64,000 nucleotides of DNA, from contig NZ_SLVX01000022.1 of assembly GCF_004341885.1 (NCBI RefSeq), positions 1 to 64,000 on the forward strand, written 5' to 3'. Shown one piece after another: positions 54,094-62,191 of this stretch. Under the pieces are notes generated by a model that ran no database searches, was not told where the DNA came from, and saw nothing but the letters and a program-made list of their open reading frames with translations. Position numbers and translations under genes: made by a program. Each line of letters opens with the position of its first letter. The first letter of the stretch is position 1. The DNA comes from Shinella granuli (GTDB taxonomy: Bacteria > Pseudomonadota > Alphaproteobacteria > Rhizobiales > Rhizobiaceae).

Positions 54094-55665
54094 TCAGATC
54101 GTGCCGGCGCCCATTTCCCTGGCGAGGTAGTCGGCCTGGCGGATGGCGAGCGTGACGATCGTCAGCGTCGGGTTTTCCGCTGCCCCCGTGGTGAACTGGC
54201 TGCCATCGGAGACGAACAGGTTCTTGATGTCGTGCGTCTGGCCCCATTTGTTGACGACGCCGTCCTGCGGCTTCTCGCTCATGCGGTTGGTGCCGAGATT
54301 GTGCGTCGAGGGATAGGGCGGCGTCGGGAAGCTGCGCGTCGCGCCGACGGCGGCATAGATCGCCTGCCCCTGCTGGTAGGCATGGTTGCGCATGGCGATA
54401 TCGTTCGCATGGTCGGTGAACCAGACGTCGGGGATCGGCATGCCGTATTTGTCCTTCAATTCGCCATGCAGCTTCACGGCATTCTGTTCCTGCGGCATGT
54501 CCTCGCCGACGATCCACAGACCCGCCATGTTGGCGTAGCTGTCCATGGCGGAGGCGAAGGAACGGCCCCAGCCGCCGGGATCGAGGAAGGCCGCCATGAA
54601 CGGCACGCCGAGCGCCAGCGTCTCCAGCTCGTAGCCGCCGACGAAGCCGCGCGACGGATCGTGTTTGGCCTCGTCGCGGATGATGCCGGCCATGGTCGTG
54701 CCGCGGTAGAAATGAACGGGCTTTTCGAACACGGCATAGACCGAACCGGTCGTGTGGCGCATGTAGTTCTTGCCGACCTGGCCGGAAGAGTTGGCAAGCC
54801 CGTCCGGATATTTGCTCGACGCGGAATTGAGCAGCAGGCGCGGGCTTTCGATGGAATTGCCGGCGACGCAGACGATGCGCGCCTTCTGGCTCTGCAGCGT
54901 GCCGTCCTTGTCGGCGTAGACGACGGCCGTGACCTTGCCGCTGTCGTCATGCTCGATCTTGACGACGTGGGAATTCGGCCGCACCTCCAGCTTGCCGGTC
55001 GCCTCGCCCTTCGGGATCTCGGTATAGAGCGTCGACCATTTGGCGCCCCATTTGCAGCCCTGGAAACAGAAGCCGGTCTGCTGACAGCTCATGCGGTCGT
55101 CGCGATCGGCCGAGTTGATCGCCATGTTGCCGGTGTGACAGTCCTTGTAGCCGAGCTTGTCGGCGCCGGCCTTGAGGATCTTGAAATTGTTGTTGCCGGG
55201 CAGGCCCTCGATGCCGTTGGTGCGGGTCACGCCCATCTTGTCCTCGGCCTTGGCGTAATAGGGCTCCAGCTCGGCCAGCGTCAGCGGCCAGTCGAGCAGG
55301 TTGGCGCCCTCGACCTTGCCGTAGTGCGTCAGCGTCTTGAACTCGTGCTCCTGGAAGCGCAGCGAGGCGCCTGCCCAGTGCGTCGTCGTGCCGCCGACCG
55401 CCTTGACGATCCAGGCCGGCAGGTTGGGAAAGTCCTTCGAGACGCGCCAGCCGCCGCCGGTCGTGCGGTGATCCAGCCAGGCGAGCTGGGCGAAGCTGTC
55501 CCATTCGTCGTTGATGAAGTCCTCGTGTTCGATGCGCGCGCCGGCTTCGAGCACGACGACGTCGATGCCCTTCTGCGCCAGTTCGTTGCCGAGCGTGCCG
55601 CCGCCGGCACCCGAACCGATGATGACGACCACGCTGTCGTCGTTGAGATCATAAGGAGCTGCCAT
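54094..55665 (-). CDS. GMC-family oxidoreductase (large flavoprotein subunit of a periplasmic dehydrogenase)
   Basis: This 523-residue FAD protein has the dinucleotide motif 'VVVIIGSGAGGGTLGNELAQ' near residue 11, 'VVVLEAGARIEHEDF' near 35, 'AVGGTTTHWAGASLRFQEHE' near 85, 'QTGFCFQGCKWGAKWSTLYT' near 195, 'TGAAENPTLTIVTLAIRQAD' at the end, and the GMC active-site region 'STHNLGTNRMSEKPQ' near 455. This is the gluconate/2-keto-gluconate or sorbitol dehydrogenase type of large subunit. It has no signal peptide; in such complexes it is exported with the Tat-signal small subunit encoded upstream. GGAGG precedes the chosen ATG. The substrate is unknown. Confidence 0.9.
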   Translation of the reverse strand: MAAPYDLNDDSVVVIIGSGAGGGTLGNELAQKGIDVVVLEAGARIEHEDFINDEWDSFAQLAWLDHRTTGGGWRVSKDFPNLPAWIVKAVGGTTTHWAGASLRFQEHEFKTLTHYGKVEGANLLDWPLTLAELEPYYAKAEDKMGVTRTNGIEGLPGNNNFKILKAGADKLGYKDCHTGNMAINSADRDDRMSCQQTGFCFQGCKWGAKWSTLYTEIPKGEATGKLEVRPNSHVVKIEHDDSGKVTAVVYADKDGTLQSQKARIVCVAGNSIESPRLLLNSASSKYPDGLANSSGQVGKNYMRHTTGSVYAVFEKPVHFYRGTTMAGIIRDEAKHDPSRGFVGGYELETLALGVPFMAAFLDPGGWGRSFASAMDSYANMAGLWIVGEDMPQEQNAVKLHGELKDKYGMPIPDVWFTDHANDIAMRNHAYQQGQAIYAAVGATRSFPTPPYPSTHNLGTNRMSEKPQDGVVNKWGQTHDIKNLFVSDGSQFTTGAAENPTLTIVTLAIRQADYLAREMGAGTI

Positions 55666-55745
55666 GGTTTCCTCCCGAAACATGGGCGATCGGCGTTACA
55701 CGCCTTGCAGCCGCGCCTCCTCCGGCGCCGGCTGCCGGATCGCCG

Positions 55746-56276
55746 TCAAAGCCATTCGATGTCGTCGAAACCGCGGGCGATGTAGCCGCCCTTGGAATAG
55801 GATTCGCCCTCGTAGCCGAAATGCGGCCAGAGCTCCTTCTGGTTATACAGGGAGACCACGAGGTCGCCGCGCACCGCCTGGAAGAAGGGCGTCGCCTCGA
55901 TCTGCTTGAGAATATCGACGCGGTCGTCCTCCCAGCCGAGGCCGCGATAGCCGCCCGCGCCGGCGCGCGCATCGAGGTCGGCGATGCCCGCCTCGATCAG
56001 TTCCCTGTGCGCACCATCCGTGCCGGCCTTCGTGTCATGGCCCTTCACGGCGATGGCATAGAACCGATCGGCGATGGAATCGTGCGGATAGATGTCACGG
56101 GCGAGCTTGATGAGGGTCGCCATGGTGTCCGGCTTCAGCGCCGCCGTCTCCAGGCCCCAGGCCTTGTCGGGACTGATCACCGCATTGCCGGTGATGATGA
56201 GCGCAGCGCCGATCGTGCCGCGCTTGAGAAGCTCGCGCCGGGAGAGCCCGGGGCGCTGCTCGTAGATGGTCGTCAT
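55746..56276 (-). CDS. Gluconate 2-dehydrogenase subunit 3-like, Tat-exported
   Basis: This 176-residue protein has a Tat-type signal: 'LSRRELLKRGTIGAALIITG' (SRRELLK) near residue 10, then 'NAVISPDKAWG'. The mature part matches subunit 3 of flavin-dependent periplasmic dehydrogenases: 'TMATLIKLARDIYPHDSIAD', 'AGGYRGLGWEDDRVDILKQI', 'LVVSLYNQKELWPHFGYEGE' and 'SYSKGGYIARGFDDIEWL'. It precedes the GMC flavoprotein on the same strand, with a cytochrome c gene after that, giving a three-component sugar or alcohol dehydrogenase. The start MTTIYEQ is supported by GGAGGAATG upstream. Confidence 0.88.
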   Translation of the reverse strand: MTTIYEQRPGLSRRELLKRGTIGAALIITGNAVISPDKAWGLETAALKPDTMATLIKLARDIYPHDSIADRFYAIAVKGHDTKAGTDGAHRELIEAGIADLDARAGAGGYRGLGWEDDRVDILKQIEATPFFQAVRGDLVVSLYNQKELWPHFGYEGESYSKGGYIARGFDDIEWL

Positions 56277-56333
56277 GTCGCATTCCTCCCGTTGCATCTG
56301 GAACGGGCGGCCCTCCTCCGGCCGCCCGTCCGT

Positions 56334-56729
56334 TCATTTGAAGCGGCCGTGCCGTTGCAGGACCTCGATCTTGTAGCCGTCAGGATCGGTGACGAAGAAG
56401 AAGCGGGCGAGCAGGCCGCCGTCGCGATTGAACTCGACGATCTTGCCCGTCGTGAAGCCGAGCGCCGATATGCGGGCGTGCTCGCCGTCGAGGTCGGAGA
56501 CGGAGACGGCGAAATGGCCGTAGCCGTCGCCCAGATTATAGGCTTCGCTGCGGCCCTTGTTGATCGTCAGCTCGAGCTCGAATTCGCTTTCGGCATTGCT
56601 CATATAGACGAGCGTGAAGGTCTCGAAGTCGAGCCGGTCGGCCACGTCGAGCCCAAACGCCTTGTTGTAGAAATCCACGGACCGGTCCTCGTCCAGAACC
56701 CGGATCATGGAGTGGATCGACTTCGCCAC
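56334..56729 (-). CDS. Glyoxalase I-like VOC-family protein
   Basis: This 131-residue vicinal-oxygen-chelate protein is similar to lactoylglutathione lyase. The metal ligands of GlxI can be followed: His in 'SIHSMIRVLDEDRSVDFYNK', Glu in 'ESEFELELTINKG', His in 'GYGHFAVSVSDLDGEHAR', and Glu in 'DPDGYKIEVLQRHGRFK'. It starts at GTG (GGGAGAAG upstream); an ATG 21 codons earlier would add a non-conserved tail. It is transcribed ahead of the subunit-3/GMC/cytochrome genes with a 57-bp gap, so co-expression is possible. It may detoxify 2-oxoaldehydes. Confidence 0.88.
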   Translation of the reverse strand: MAKSIHSMIRVLDEDRSVDFYNKAFGLDVADRLDFETFTLVYMSNAESEFELELTINKGRSEAYNLGDGYGHFAVSVSDLDGEHARISALGFTTGKIVEFNRDGGLLARFFFVTDPDGYKIEVLQRHGRFK

Positions 56730-56879
56730 GCTGTTCTTCTCCCGTCTGCAATTCGCGTTGTGAGGAGATTTTGCGCCCGGAATCACGGCCATGGGTAGCA
56801 GCCCGTTACCGCACGCAGATTTTCATTTCCGGAGTTTCATGCGAAGGATTTTTCGCCGATCCGGCGCCACTGGGATGAT

Positions 56880-56908
56880 TTGACCAAAGCCGGGGGCCGC
56901 CGCATAAT
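56880..56908 (+). promoter_or_regulatory. Sigma-70 promoter of the ribbon-helix-helix gene
   Basis: TTGACC (56880-56885) and CATAAT (56903-56908) are separated by exactly 17 nt; each matches consensus at five of six positions. The start codon is 34 nt past the -10 and is preceded by GGAGG. Confidence 0.75.
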
Positions 56909-56941
56909 CACGGCCATAAGAACAAGACTGGAGGATAAACC

Positions 56942-57250
56942 ATGTGTGAGGTCTTTGCGGGCCAGGACCCGCAACGCTATCGGCCTGTCAACCGTTCCGT
57001 GCGGATCGGCGGACATTCGACCAGTATCCAGATCGAAGCCGCGTTCTGGGACCTGATCGACGAGATGGCCGCAGGCCAGGGCCTGTCGACGTCCCGCTTC
57101 CTCTCGACGCTCTATGACGAGGCGCTTGAGATCAACGGCTCGGTGTCGAATTTCGCCTCGCTGCTGAGGACGAGCTGTCTCATCTACATCATGGCCGGCA
57201 CGGGAAAATGTGACGGCGCGCGCCAATTCCATATCGTCGCGGCGGAATAG
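56942..57250 (+). CDS. Ribbon-helix-helix domain protein
   Basis: This 102-residue protein has an RHH_4-type DNA-binding fold: beta-strand 'NRSVRIGGHSTSIQIEAAFW', helices 'DLIDEMAAGQGLSTSRFLST' and 'LYDEALEINGSVSNFASLLR'. The C-terminal tail ends 'RQFHIVAAE'. Members occur widely in alphaproteobacteria, mostly of unknown target. GGAGG about 6 nt upstream and a strong promoter support expression. It stands alone, so it does not appear to be an antitoxin with an adjacent toxin. Confidence 0.88.
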   Translation: MCEVFAGQDPQRYRPVNRSVRIGGHSTSIQIEAAFWDLIDEMAAGQGLSTSRFLSTLYDEALEINGSVSNFASLLRTSCLIYIMAGTGKCDGARQFHIVAAE

Positions 57251-57446
57251 CCCCGCCATCGACATCATCGATGCCTCCGCCGCGATGCGCCGCACGCAGC
57301 CGGCCTGGAGATGCTTGACGATCCGTCACAAGCGGGTGGCCGATTTGGCGCGCGGATATACGGTTAGCTGATGACATTCGGCTCCTGATTGCCATATTTA
57401 AGGGACTGTCGGATTGGACATGGCCTTTGCAACGGGAGTTACATCA

Positions 57447-58157
57447 GTGAGCGGACTGCAGAAGGGTATGCTTCTTGGCTTCTTCGCGGCATGCCTGGTG
57501 ATGGCCGCAGGTCTTCCCTTCCGCCAAGCCGATGCCGCGGATTGCCGGGCGGACCCCGAGCCCGAAGTGGATTGGAGCGCCTGCAGCAAGAAGAACCTGA
57601 TGCTGGGCGGCAGCAATTTCACCGGTGCGAATTTCCGGGATGCCGACCTCAGCTACACAGACATGCGCGAGACGAACCTGACGGCGGCCGTCCTGGAAAA
57701 GGCGACGATGATCCGGACCTGGTTCACCGGCGCGCGTATGGAAAAGGCGAACTTCGCACGGGTGGAAGCCTATCGCTCCAGCTTTCAGAAGGTCGTTGCG
57801 AAGGGGGCCTCGTTTGCATCCGCCGAACTCCAGCGCGCGGCATTCGACGGCGCCGACCTCAGTTATGCGAGCTTCGAGAAGGCCGATCTCAGCCGCGCGT
57901 CCTTCGACGAGACGGTGCTTTCGGGCGCAAGCTTTGCCTATGCGAACCTTTCCCGCGCCGATCTGAGCAAGGCAAGCGTCGCGGGAACGATCGGCCTCGA
58001 CAGGGCCTTCATGCTGTTGACGCGGATCGAAGGGCTCGATCTTTCCCGCGCGACCGGTCTCGACCAGTCCCAGATCGACATGGCCTGCGGCGATGCCAAG
58101 ACCAGGCTTCCGGAGGGCCTCGCGGCGCCGGCAAGCTGGCCGTGCCCGAGGGACTGA
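57447..58157 (+). CDS. Exported pentapeptide-repeat protein
   Basis: The 236-residue product has an N-terminal signal or anchor segment 'GMLLGFFAACLVMAAGLPFR'. A run of A(D/N)LXX pentapeptide repeats follows, from about residue 60 to 190: 'GANFRDADLSYTDMRETNLT', 'AELQRAAFDGADLSYASFEK' and 'ADLSRASFDETVLSGASF'. Such repeats form a right-handed beta-helix. 'DCRADPEPEVDWSACSKKNL' before the repeats has two Cys. The GTG at 57447 has GGGAG 8 nt upstream; an ATG at 57420 is an alternative. The function of exported members is generally unknown. Confidence 0.83.
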   Translation: MSGLQKGMLLGFFAACLVMAAGLPFRQADAADCRADPEPEVDWSACSKKNLMLGGSNFTGANFRDADLSYTDMRETNLTAAVLEKATMIRTWFTGARMEKANFARVEAYRSSFQKVVAKGASFASAELQRAAFDGADLSYASFEKADLSRASFDETVLSGASFAYANLSRADLSKASVAGTIGLDRAFMLLTRIEGLDLSRATGLDQSQIDMACGDAKTRLPEGLAAPASWPCPRD

Positions 58158-58244
58158 GACGTTTCTCTCCGTCATCGCGGCACATCTCCTACGCTTCGCG
58201 TTTCGGAAAAACCTTGTCCCCGAATGGCGTTGCCGGGGCCGGCT

Positions 58245-58769
58245 CTATTTGCCGGCGCTCCCGGTGTCGAAATCCTTCGCCTGTGCTTCGAGCCGCTCGA
58301 TGAAGCGGGTATAGAGATCTGCGAAGGTCGCCATCTCCTCCTCCGTCCAGTCGCACAGGACCTTTGACAACACCTCTTCCTTGACGCCGTTCACCTGGTC
58401 GAGCCAGTGCATGCCGGCCTTCGTCAGCGTGACGATGGTGCGCCGCCCGTCCTCCTGGGACGCCGCGCGGCGCACGACGCCGCGCTTGACGAGATCCGCG
58501 ACGATGCGGCTCGCGCGCGAATGGTCGATCCGCAACTGCTCGGCGAGCGCACCGACCGTGACCTCCTGTTCGAGGCCGAGGCGCCGGACCAGGGACAGGG
58601 CGTCGAGATGCGAAAGCTCCAATCCCGCGCCGACGCGCGAAATGGCGAGGCGCCCGATATAGCGCCGGCCGGTCATGATCCGCATCCGTCCCATTGCCGC
58701 GCCGATGCGGGCGAAGGCGCTGGTGCCGGCGGCGCCGGTCTTCTGTTCGTCATCGCTGCTCATGTCCAT
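58245..58769 (-). CDS. MarR-family transcriptional regulator
   Basis: This 174-residue regulator has the winged helix 'VTVGALAEQLRIDHSRASRI' near residue 70, then 'VADLVKRGVVRRAASQEDGR'. The wing 'RRTIVTLTKAGMHW' and a C-terminal dimerisation helix follow. It is divergent from the MFS efflux gene; a perfect 17-bp inverted repeat lies between them. The likely role is ligand-responsive repression of the pump and of itself. Confidence 0.9.
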   Translation of the reverse strand: MDMSSDDEQKTGAAGTSAFARIGAAMGRMRIMTGRRYIGRLAISRVGAGLELSHLDALSLVRRLGLEQEVTVGALAEQLRIDHSRASRIVADLVKRGVVRRAASQEDGRRTIVTLTKAGMHWLDQVNGVKEEVLSKVLCDWTEEEMATFADLYTRFIERLEAQAKDFDTGSAGK

Positions 58770-58805
58770 GGGTTAGCAGATTTCCGCCGGCGTCAAAACA
58801 TATTT

Positions 58806-58852
58806 GTGCCTTTATCACATATGTGCGATTGACATATATGTGATAAAGGCAC
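58806..58852. promoter_or_regulatory. MarR operator: perfect 17-bp inverted repeat
   Basis: GTGCCTTTATCACATAT (58806-58822) and ATATGTGATAAAGGCAC (58836-58852) are exact complements with a 13-nt spacer, 36 bp upstream of the marR-type start. A -35-like TTGACA (58829-58834) sits in the spacer on the plus strand. The centres are 30 bp apart, close to three helical turns. Confidence 0.8.
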
Positions 58853-58894
58853 ACAAACCCTCACCCCAGGAAAGACAGAGACCGAGTTGCCGCC

Positions 58895-60451
58895 ATGGAT
58901 GCCCGTCCGCGCCCCGACAAAGACAACGAAACAGCCTATGCATCGCTCGTACCCGACCCGCGCCGCCGGATGCTGGTCGTCTGCCTGCTGATGACGGGCA
59001 TCTTCATGGCGGCGCTGGACAACCAGATCGTCTCGACCGCACTGCCGACCATCGTCGGCGAATTCGGCGAGCTGGAGCGGTTCGGCTGGGTGGGCTCGGC
59101 CTATCTGCTGGCGACCAGCGCCGTGATGCCGGTCTATGGCAAGCTGGGCGACCTCTTCGGCCGCAAATATGTGATGATGACCGCGATCTTCATCTTCGCG
59201 CTGGGCTCGCTTGCCTGCGGCCTTGCCGTTTCGATGAATACGCTCATTGTCGCCCGCGTGCTGCAGGGGCTGGGCGGCGGCGGCATCATGGTCTCGATCT
59301 TCTCGATCAATGCCGATCTTTTCGAACCGCGCGTGCGGGCGCGCTACCAGAGTTATTCGAGCCTGATGCTGATGGCGGCCGGCGCGGTCGGCCCCACGCT
59401 GGGCGGCGTGCTCTCCGACCTCTTCGGCTGGCGCTCGATCTTTCTCGTCAACCTGCCCATCGGCATCGTCGTGCTCACGGGCCTTGCCCTGATCCTGCCC
59501 TATCGCAAGCCGAGCCGCCGGCCGAAGATCGATTTTACCGGGGCAATCCTGCTTGCCGCCGTGGTGTCGAGCGTGGTGCTGTGGGCCGACAGCCGGGAGA
59601 TCTTCGGTTCGCTCGTCTCCGCCGGAAGCCTTGCCGTCGTCGCCTTCGGCGCGGTCTGCCTGGTCGCGTGGGTCCGTGTCGAGCGCCGCGTTCCCGAGCC
59701 GATCGTTCCGCTCGGCCTGTTCCGCAACCAGACCGTCAACCTTCTCCTGGTCGTCTCGCTGGTGAGCGGAGCGATCGGCATCGGTTCGATCAACTATATC
59801 GCCCTCTTCCTGCAGACCACCACCGGCCTTTCCCCTTCGCAGGCCGGCCTCCTGTTCATGGCGCTGACGGCCGGCATCGCCGCCGGTTCCCTGACAGCCG
59901 GGCGGCTGATCTCGCTGACGGGCCGATACAAGGTCTTTTCCGTCGTCAGCACGGCCGGCGGGCTGGTGACCTTCCTCCTGTTCGCCACCGTCCATCCCGG
60001 CACGCCGGTCTACCTGATCGGCCTCTTGATGCTCCTGCAGGGCCTCAGCGTCGGTTTCGGCCAGCAGGTCCCGGTGATCGGGGTGCAGAATGCCGCCAAT
60101 GCGGCCGATCTCGGCGCCGCCACCGGCGCCGTCACGCTGACCCGCATGGCAGGAGCCTCGATCGCCATCAGCATCTACGGCGCCATGCTCGCCGCCTTCG
60201 TCTCCGGGCAGGGGCACAGCATTCCCGGCGTCACCAGCATCGAAGGGCTGACCCCGGCGGAACTCGCCGCACTGCCCGAACAGGTCCGCGCGCTGGTCGC
60301 GGCCGTCTATACGGACGCCTTCCGGCCCGTGTTCCTCAGCATGGCCGGCATGATCGCGCTGGGCCTGCTGGCCGCGCTTTCCTTGAAGAACGTCCGGCTT
60401 CAGGCGACCCCAGCAAAGCCGAATAGCATGGGAAGCGGAACAGCCCCCTGA
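58895..60451 (+). CDS. MFS multidrug efflux transporter, DHA2 (14-TM) family
   Basis: This 518-residue inner-membrane proton antiporter starts with 'LLMTGIFMAALDNQIVSTAL' and 'PTIVGEFGELERFGWVGSAY' (TM1 with the D(N/Q)-IV-ALP motif). Motif A is 'GKLGDLFGRKYVMM' near 84, and 'GGIMVSIFSINADLFEPRVR' and 'GPTLGGVLSDLFGWRSIFLV' (motif C) are near 135-180. The length fits 14 helices. It is divergent from the MarR gene and probably exports the ligand that MarR senses. A terminator follows the gene. Confidence 0.9.
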   Translation: MDARPRPDKDNETAYASLVPDPRRRMLVVCLLMTGIFMAALDNQIVSTALPTIVGEFGELERFGWVGSAYLLATSAVMPVYGKLGDLFGRKYVMMTAIFIFALGSLACGLAVSMNTLIVARVLQGLGGGGIMVSIFSINADLFEPRVRARYQSYSSLMLMAAGAVGPTLGGVLSDLFGWRSIFLVNLPIGIVVLTGLALILPYRKPSRRPKIDFTGAILLAAVVSSVVLWADSREIFGSLVSAGSLAVVAFGAVCLVAWVRVERRVPEPIVPLGLFRNQTVNLLLVVSLVSGAIGIGSINYIALFLQTTTGLSPSQAGLLFMALTAGIAAGSLTAGRLISLTGRYKVFSVVSTAGGLVTFLLFATVHPGTPVYLIGLLMLLQGLSVGFGQQVPVIGVQNAANAADLGAATGAVTLTRMAGASIAISIYGAMLAAFVSGQGHSIPGVTSIEGLTPAELAALPEQVRALVAAVYTDAFRPVFLSMAGMIALGLLAALSLKNVRLQATPAKPNSMGSGTAP

Positions 60452-60476
60452 TCGGCGGGATCGATGCCATGGGCAA

Positions 60477-60525
60477 GCCGACGGTCGCGCCGCGCCTGCG
60501 ACCGTCGGCGTATTTGTGCTTTTTC
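60477..60525 (+). terminator. Rho-independent terminator after the MFS gene
   Basis: Perfect 12-bp arms GCCGACGGTCGC (60477-60488) and GCGACCGTCGGC (60498-60509) with a 9-nt loop are followed by a T-rich tail (GTATTTGTGCTTTTT). Confidence 0.8.
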
Positions 60526-60584
60526 CGGCCCCGCGAAGGCGCTATTGCTCGATCCGACCAGTCCCGTCAAAGATGGAGGTTTTC

Positions 60585-61583
60585 GTGAGCGTCGGCCTGA
60601 TTGCCCTTCTCGATGATGTCGCGGCACTTGCCAAGGCGGCGGCGGCCTCGCTGGATGACGTCGCCGCACAGGCCGGCAAGGCCGGCGCCAAGGCGGCGGG
60701 CGTCGTCATCGACGATGCGGCCGTGACGCCGCGCTACGTCACCGGTTTTTCACCCGCGCGGGAACTGCCGATCATCGGCAAGATCGCGCTCGGCTCGCTG
60801 AAGAACAAGCTTCTCTTCCTGCTGCCCGCCGCCATCGCGCTCAGCCTCGTCGCGCCCCAGGCGATCACGCCGCTGCTGATGGCCGGCGGCCTCTTCCTTT
60901 GCTACGAAGGCGCCGAAAAGATCTACGAACTCATCTCGCCCCATGGCGCCCATCACCATGAGGAGCAGCTCGATCCGGCAGGCGCCGATGCGAAAGCCTT
61001 CGAGGACGGCAAAGTCGCCGGTGCCATCCGCACCGATTTCATCCTCTCCGCCGAGATCATGGCGATCACGCTCGCCTCGGTGCCCGATGCCGGCCCCGTC
61101 ATGCAGGCGCTGATCCTCGCGCTTGTCGGCATCGTCATCACCGCCGGCGTCTATGGCGTCGTCGCGCTGATCGTGAAGGCGGACGATGTGGGCCTCTGGC
61201 TTGCCGGCCGCCCCTCGCGCTCGCCGGTCGATACAGCCCTTCGCCTCCTCGGCCATGGTCTCGTCAAGGGCATGCCCTATCTCCTGAAACTGCTCGGCGC
61301 GGTCGGTACGGCGGCGATGATCTGGGTCGGCGGCGGAATCCTGGTGCACGGCGCGGAGATATTCGGCTTCTCTGCACCCGCCCACATGCTGCACGATGCC
61401 GGCGAGGCCGCCGCGCACGCCGTTCCCGCCCTCGGTGGCCTCGTCTCCTGGCTGGTTCAGGCCGCCGGCTCTGGGGTCATCGGGCTTGTCGTCGGCGCCG
61501 TTTTGATCCCCGTCGTCAGCATGGCCGTTGCGCCGGGCTGGCGCTGGCTGAGCCGCCGGCTCCGCAAGTTGCGCGCGGCCTGA
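60585..61583 (+). CDS. DUF808 (YedI-type) membrane protein
   Basis: This 332-residue inner-membrane protein has several hydrophobic helices. The family start is '[20 protein letters not shown]', then '[20 protein letters not shown]'. '[20 protein letters not shown]' and '[10 protein letters not shown]' near 105 are conserved, and '[20 protein letters not shown]' near 150 marks the second half. Function is unknown for the family. The GTG start is fixed by GGAGG at 5-nt spacing. It has its own unit behind the MFS terminator. Confidence 0.87.
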   Translation: MSVGLIALLDDVAALAKAAAASLDDVAAQAGKAGAKAAGVVIDDAAVTPRYVTGFSPARELPIIGKIALGSLKNKLLFLLPAAIALSLVAPQAITPLLMAGGLFLCYEGAEKIYELISPHGAHHHEEQLDPAGADAKAFEDGKVAGAIRTDFILSAEIMAITLASVPDAGPVMQALILALVGIVITAGVYGVVALIVKADDVGLWLAGRPSRSPVDTALRLLGHGLVKGMPYLLKLLGAVGTAAMIWVGGGILVHGAEIFGFSAPAHMLHDAGEAAAHAVPALGGLVSWLVQAAGSGVIGLVVGAVLIPVVSMAVAPGWRWLSRRLRKLRAA

Positions 61584-61647
61584 CGGCCCTCGCATTCCCG
61601 CCCCACTGCCAGTGGAGACCGGAGCGGGGCTCGATCAGGAGGACACC

Positions 61648-61998
61648 ATGGCAGGACACCGCATTTATTCCATCAGCGTCGCCAGCGTTTATCCCCACTA
61701 TGTCGCGAAGGCCGAGAAGAAAGGCCGCACGAAGGCGGAGGTCGACGAGATCATCTGCTGGTTGACCGGATACAGCCTCGCGGCCTTCAACGATCAACTG
61801 GCACGGAAAACCAGCTTCGAGGACTTTTTTGCCCGGGCACCCGCAATGAACCCGGCGCGATCCGCGATAAAGGGCACGGTCTGCGGCGTCCGCGTCGAGG
61901 AGATCGAGGAGCCGACCATGCGGGAGATCCGCTATCTCGACAAGCTGATCGACGAACTTGCGAAAGGCAAGGCGATGGAAAAGATCCTGCGGGCCTGA
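61648..61998 (+). CDS. DUF2200 family protein
   Basis: This 116-residue cytoplasmic protein starts '[20 protein letters not shown]' and contains '[20 protein letters not shown]', '[20 protein letters not shown]' and '[20 protein letters not shown]', all typical of DUF2200. The function is unknown. GGAGG about 6 nt upstream supports the ATG. It is 64 bp downstream of the DUF808 gene on the same strand and may be co-transcribed. Confidence 0.87.
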   Translation: MAGHRIYSISVASVYPHYVAKAEKKGRTKAEVDEIICWLTGYSLAAFNDQLARKTSFEDFFARAPAMNPARSAIKGTVCGVRVEEIEEPTMREIRYLDKLIDELAKGKAMEKILRA

Positions 61999-62153
61999 TC
62001 TGTGGCGCCGGCCGCTCATCCTCTCGGGGCGAGGCCGCCCAGCGGGAAGGCGAAGCTTTTCCTGAAGGCGCCGTCCCAAAGCTCGCCCCGGTGGTCCGCC
62101 TCCGCCGCGCCGGCTTTCGACAGACCCCTGCCGAGCAAGTCCAGGCGGAGAAG

Positions 62154-62177
62154 GGAATGCCGGCAAGCCGGCATTCC
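62154..62177. terminator. Hairpin downstream of aztD and the DUF2200 gene
   Basis: Arms GGAATGCCGGC (62154-62164) and GCCGGCATTCC (62167-62177) are perfect over 11 bp, with a very short central AA. It lies between convergent genes and probably stops aztD transcripts, although no T-run follows. Confidence 0.5.
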
Positions 62178-62191
62178 TCGGCGAAACGGCC

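Noticed and set aside
53572-55785. Plus-strand frame of over 700 codons opposite the cytochrome and GMC genes
   Set aside because: It is antisense to confident genes, with low-complexity composition and no ribosome site.
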